Shown one piece after another: positions 5,832 through 6,304 of a stretch of 6,304 nucleotides of DNA. Below the pieces are notes generated by a model that saw nothing but the letters and a program-made list of their open reading frames with translations, was not told where the DNA came from and searched no databases. The position numbers and the translations under genes are program-made. Origin of the DNA: DATLED01 sp046597375 (GTDB taxonomy: Bacteria; Actinomycetota; Acidimicrobiia; Acidimicrobiales; CADCTF01). Location of the stretch: NCBI GenBank assembly GCA_046597375.1, contig JBKJKM010000125.1:1-6304 (forward strand), in the 5' to 3' direction. Within the stretch, counting starts at the first letter, position 1; each line of letters starts with the position of its first letter.

Positions 5832-6143
5832 TCAGGCGTTGGCGGAGACGGCCTCCCGGCCGACACCGCAACGAACGAGGTCGGCGGCCATCTCCACTGC
5901 GTCCGGTCGGTGCACGGCGAAGCACCTCAGGCTGCGGCCGTCTTCGATGGTGATCATGACGGCCGGGTGACGACGGATGCCGAGGTGCTGGGTGGCCGGG
6001 TCGGCGACCTGGCGTGCTTCGACGGTCACCGACCGGATGGTGTCGATGTCGAGTCGCAAGACCCGCCGACCCGCTCGCACGGCATCGAACCCGGACAACT
6101 CGATCACGAGCTGGTCATAGCTTCCGTAGATGTTGGTTCCCAT
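5832..6143 (-). CDS. Small conserved protein, probable PH-like fold, unknown function
   Basis: A 103-residue protein starting MGTNIYGSYDQLVIELSGFD. It continues with alternating strands (VLRLDIDTIRSVTVEA, AVMITIEDGRSLRCFAV) and one C-terminal helix (PDAVEMAADLVRC). This order of seven or so strands and a final helix resembles the small PH-like domain proteins of actinobacteria, where the strand LSxVRSVxV and a final FAAVH-like strand recur. I base this on pattern only. The start at 6143 gives the conserved N-terminus; the frame stays open upstream to the window edge, but the added Arg/Ser-rich residues look non-coding. No ribosome binding site is obvious, so translation may be leaderless. Its stop is 6 bp from the desaturase stop (convergent pair). 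Confidence 0.75.
   Translation of the reverse strand: MGTNIYGSYDQLVIELSGFDAVRAGRRVLRLDIDTIRSVTVEARQVADPATQHLGIRRHPAVMITIEDGRSLRCFAVHRPDAVEMAADLVRCGVGREAVSANA
5849..5862. terminator. Short hairpin near the convergent gene ends
   Basis: CGGCC and GGCCG with loop TCCC form a 5-bp GC stem inside the 3' end of the minus-strand gene, 24 bases past the desaturase stop. It could help stop transcription from the left. It is short and lacks a T tract, so the case is weak. Confidence 0.2.
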
Positions 6144-6304
6144 GCTTCGGAACCGTACGGACGAGCGTGGTCGGCGGGATCGGCCGCAGGAGCGATTCGT
6201 CCTCCTCCGATAGGACGAACCGGACATCGTCAGACGCCGCACCGCTGATCGTTCAATCCCTACGAGGAGCTCGGCTTTCCTTTGCCACCGACGGCCAAGT
6301 CCCA

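Noticed and set aside
1..6304. CRISPR array, transposon ends, riboswitch or replication origin
   Set aside because: No repeated spacer-unit pattern, no paired terminal repeats, no transposase or integrase, and no recognisable riboswitch core or DnaA-box cluster was seen.

Overview
The window is GC-rich with dense coding on both strands. It carries two secreted lipoproteins with actinobacterial-style lipoboxes, a leaderless-looking toxin-antitoxin operon, GTG and TTG starts, and a small protein beginning MGTNIYGSYDQLVIEL that resembles a family I know mainly from Actinomycetota. This points to a high-GC Gram-positive (Actinomycetota). An Acidimicrobiia-like lineage is possible, but I cannot prove it from this sequence. 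No ribosomal or core marker gene is present apart from a tRNA end.

Layout. Bases 1-47 are the 3' part of a tRNA-Leu gene with an encoded CCA, followed at once by a hairpin. About 260 bp without a convincing gene follow. Next comes a minus-strand MmcQ/YjbR-family gene (330-662), whose N-terminus looks broken by a frameshift, then a divergent DUF3887-like lipoprotein (717-1166). Bases 1222-1546 hold a decayed gene whose C-terminal half has a clear EGHxRLTA motif of the ParB/sulfiredoxin type. Bases 1621-2165 are a complete type II toxin-antitoxin operon: a pair of CTAG-centred palindromes, a CcdA-like antitoxin, and a MazF/PemK-like toxin overlapping it by 4 bases.

After the operon come a second, unrelated lipoprotein (2242-2862), a small multi-pass membrane protein (2975-3433), a conserved protein of unknown function (3632-4492), and a fatty acid desaturase with all three histidine boxes (4755-5825). 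A short minus-strand protein (5832-6143) converges on the desaturase with a 6-bp gap. The last ~60 bases are undetermined.

How the genes work together. The only clear functional unit is the antitoxin/toxin pair. The other genes are single transcription units with their own gaps and mixed orientation. They cover envelope or secreted proteins and membrane-lipid modification, with small conserved unknowns between them. The tRNA end, the decayed gene and the toxin-antitoxin module within 2.2 kb are compatible with an old insertion hot spot. No integrase, transposase or repeat pair is visible to prove that. I found no clearly new multi-gene system. The points most worth checking are the hybrid CcdA-MazF operon with its phased operator, the two disrupted genes, and the unknown gene at 3632-4492.
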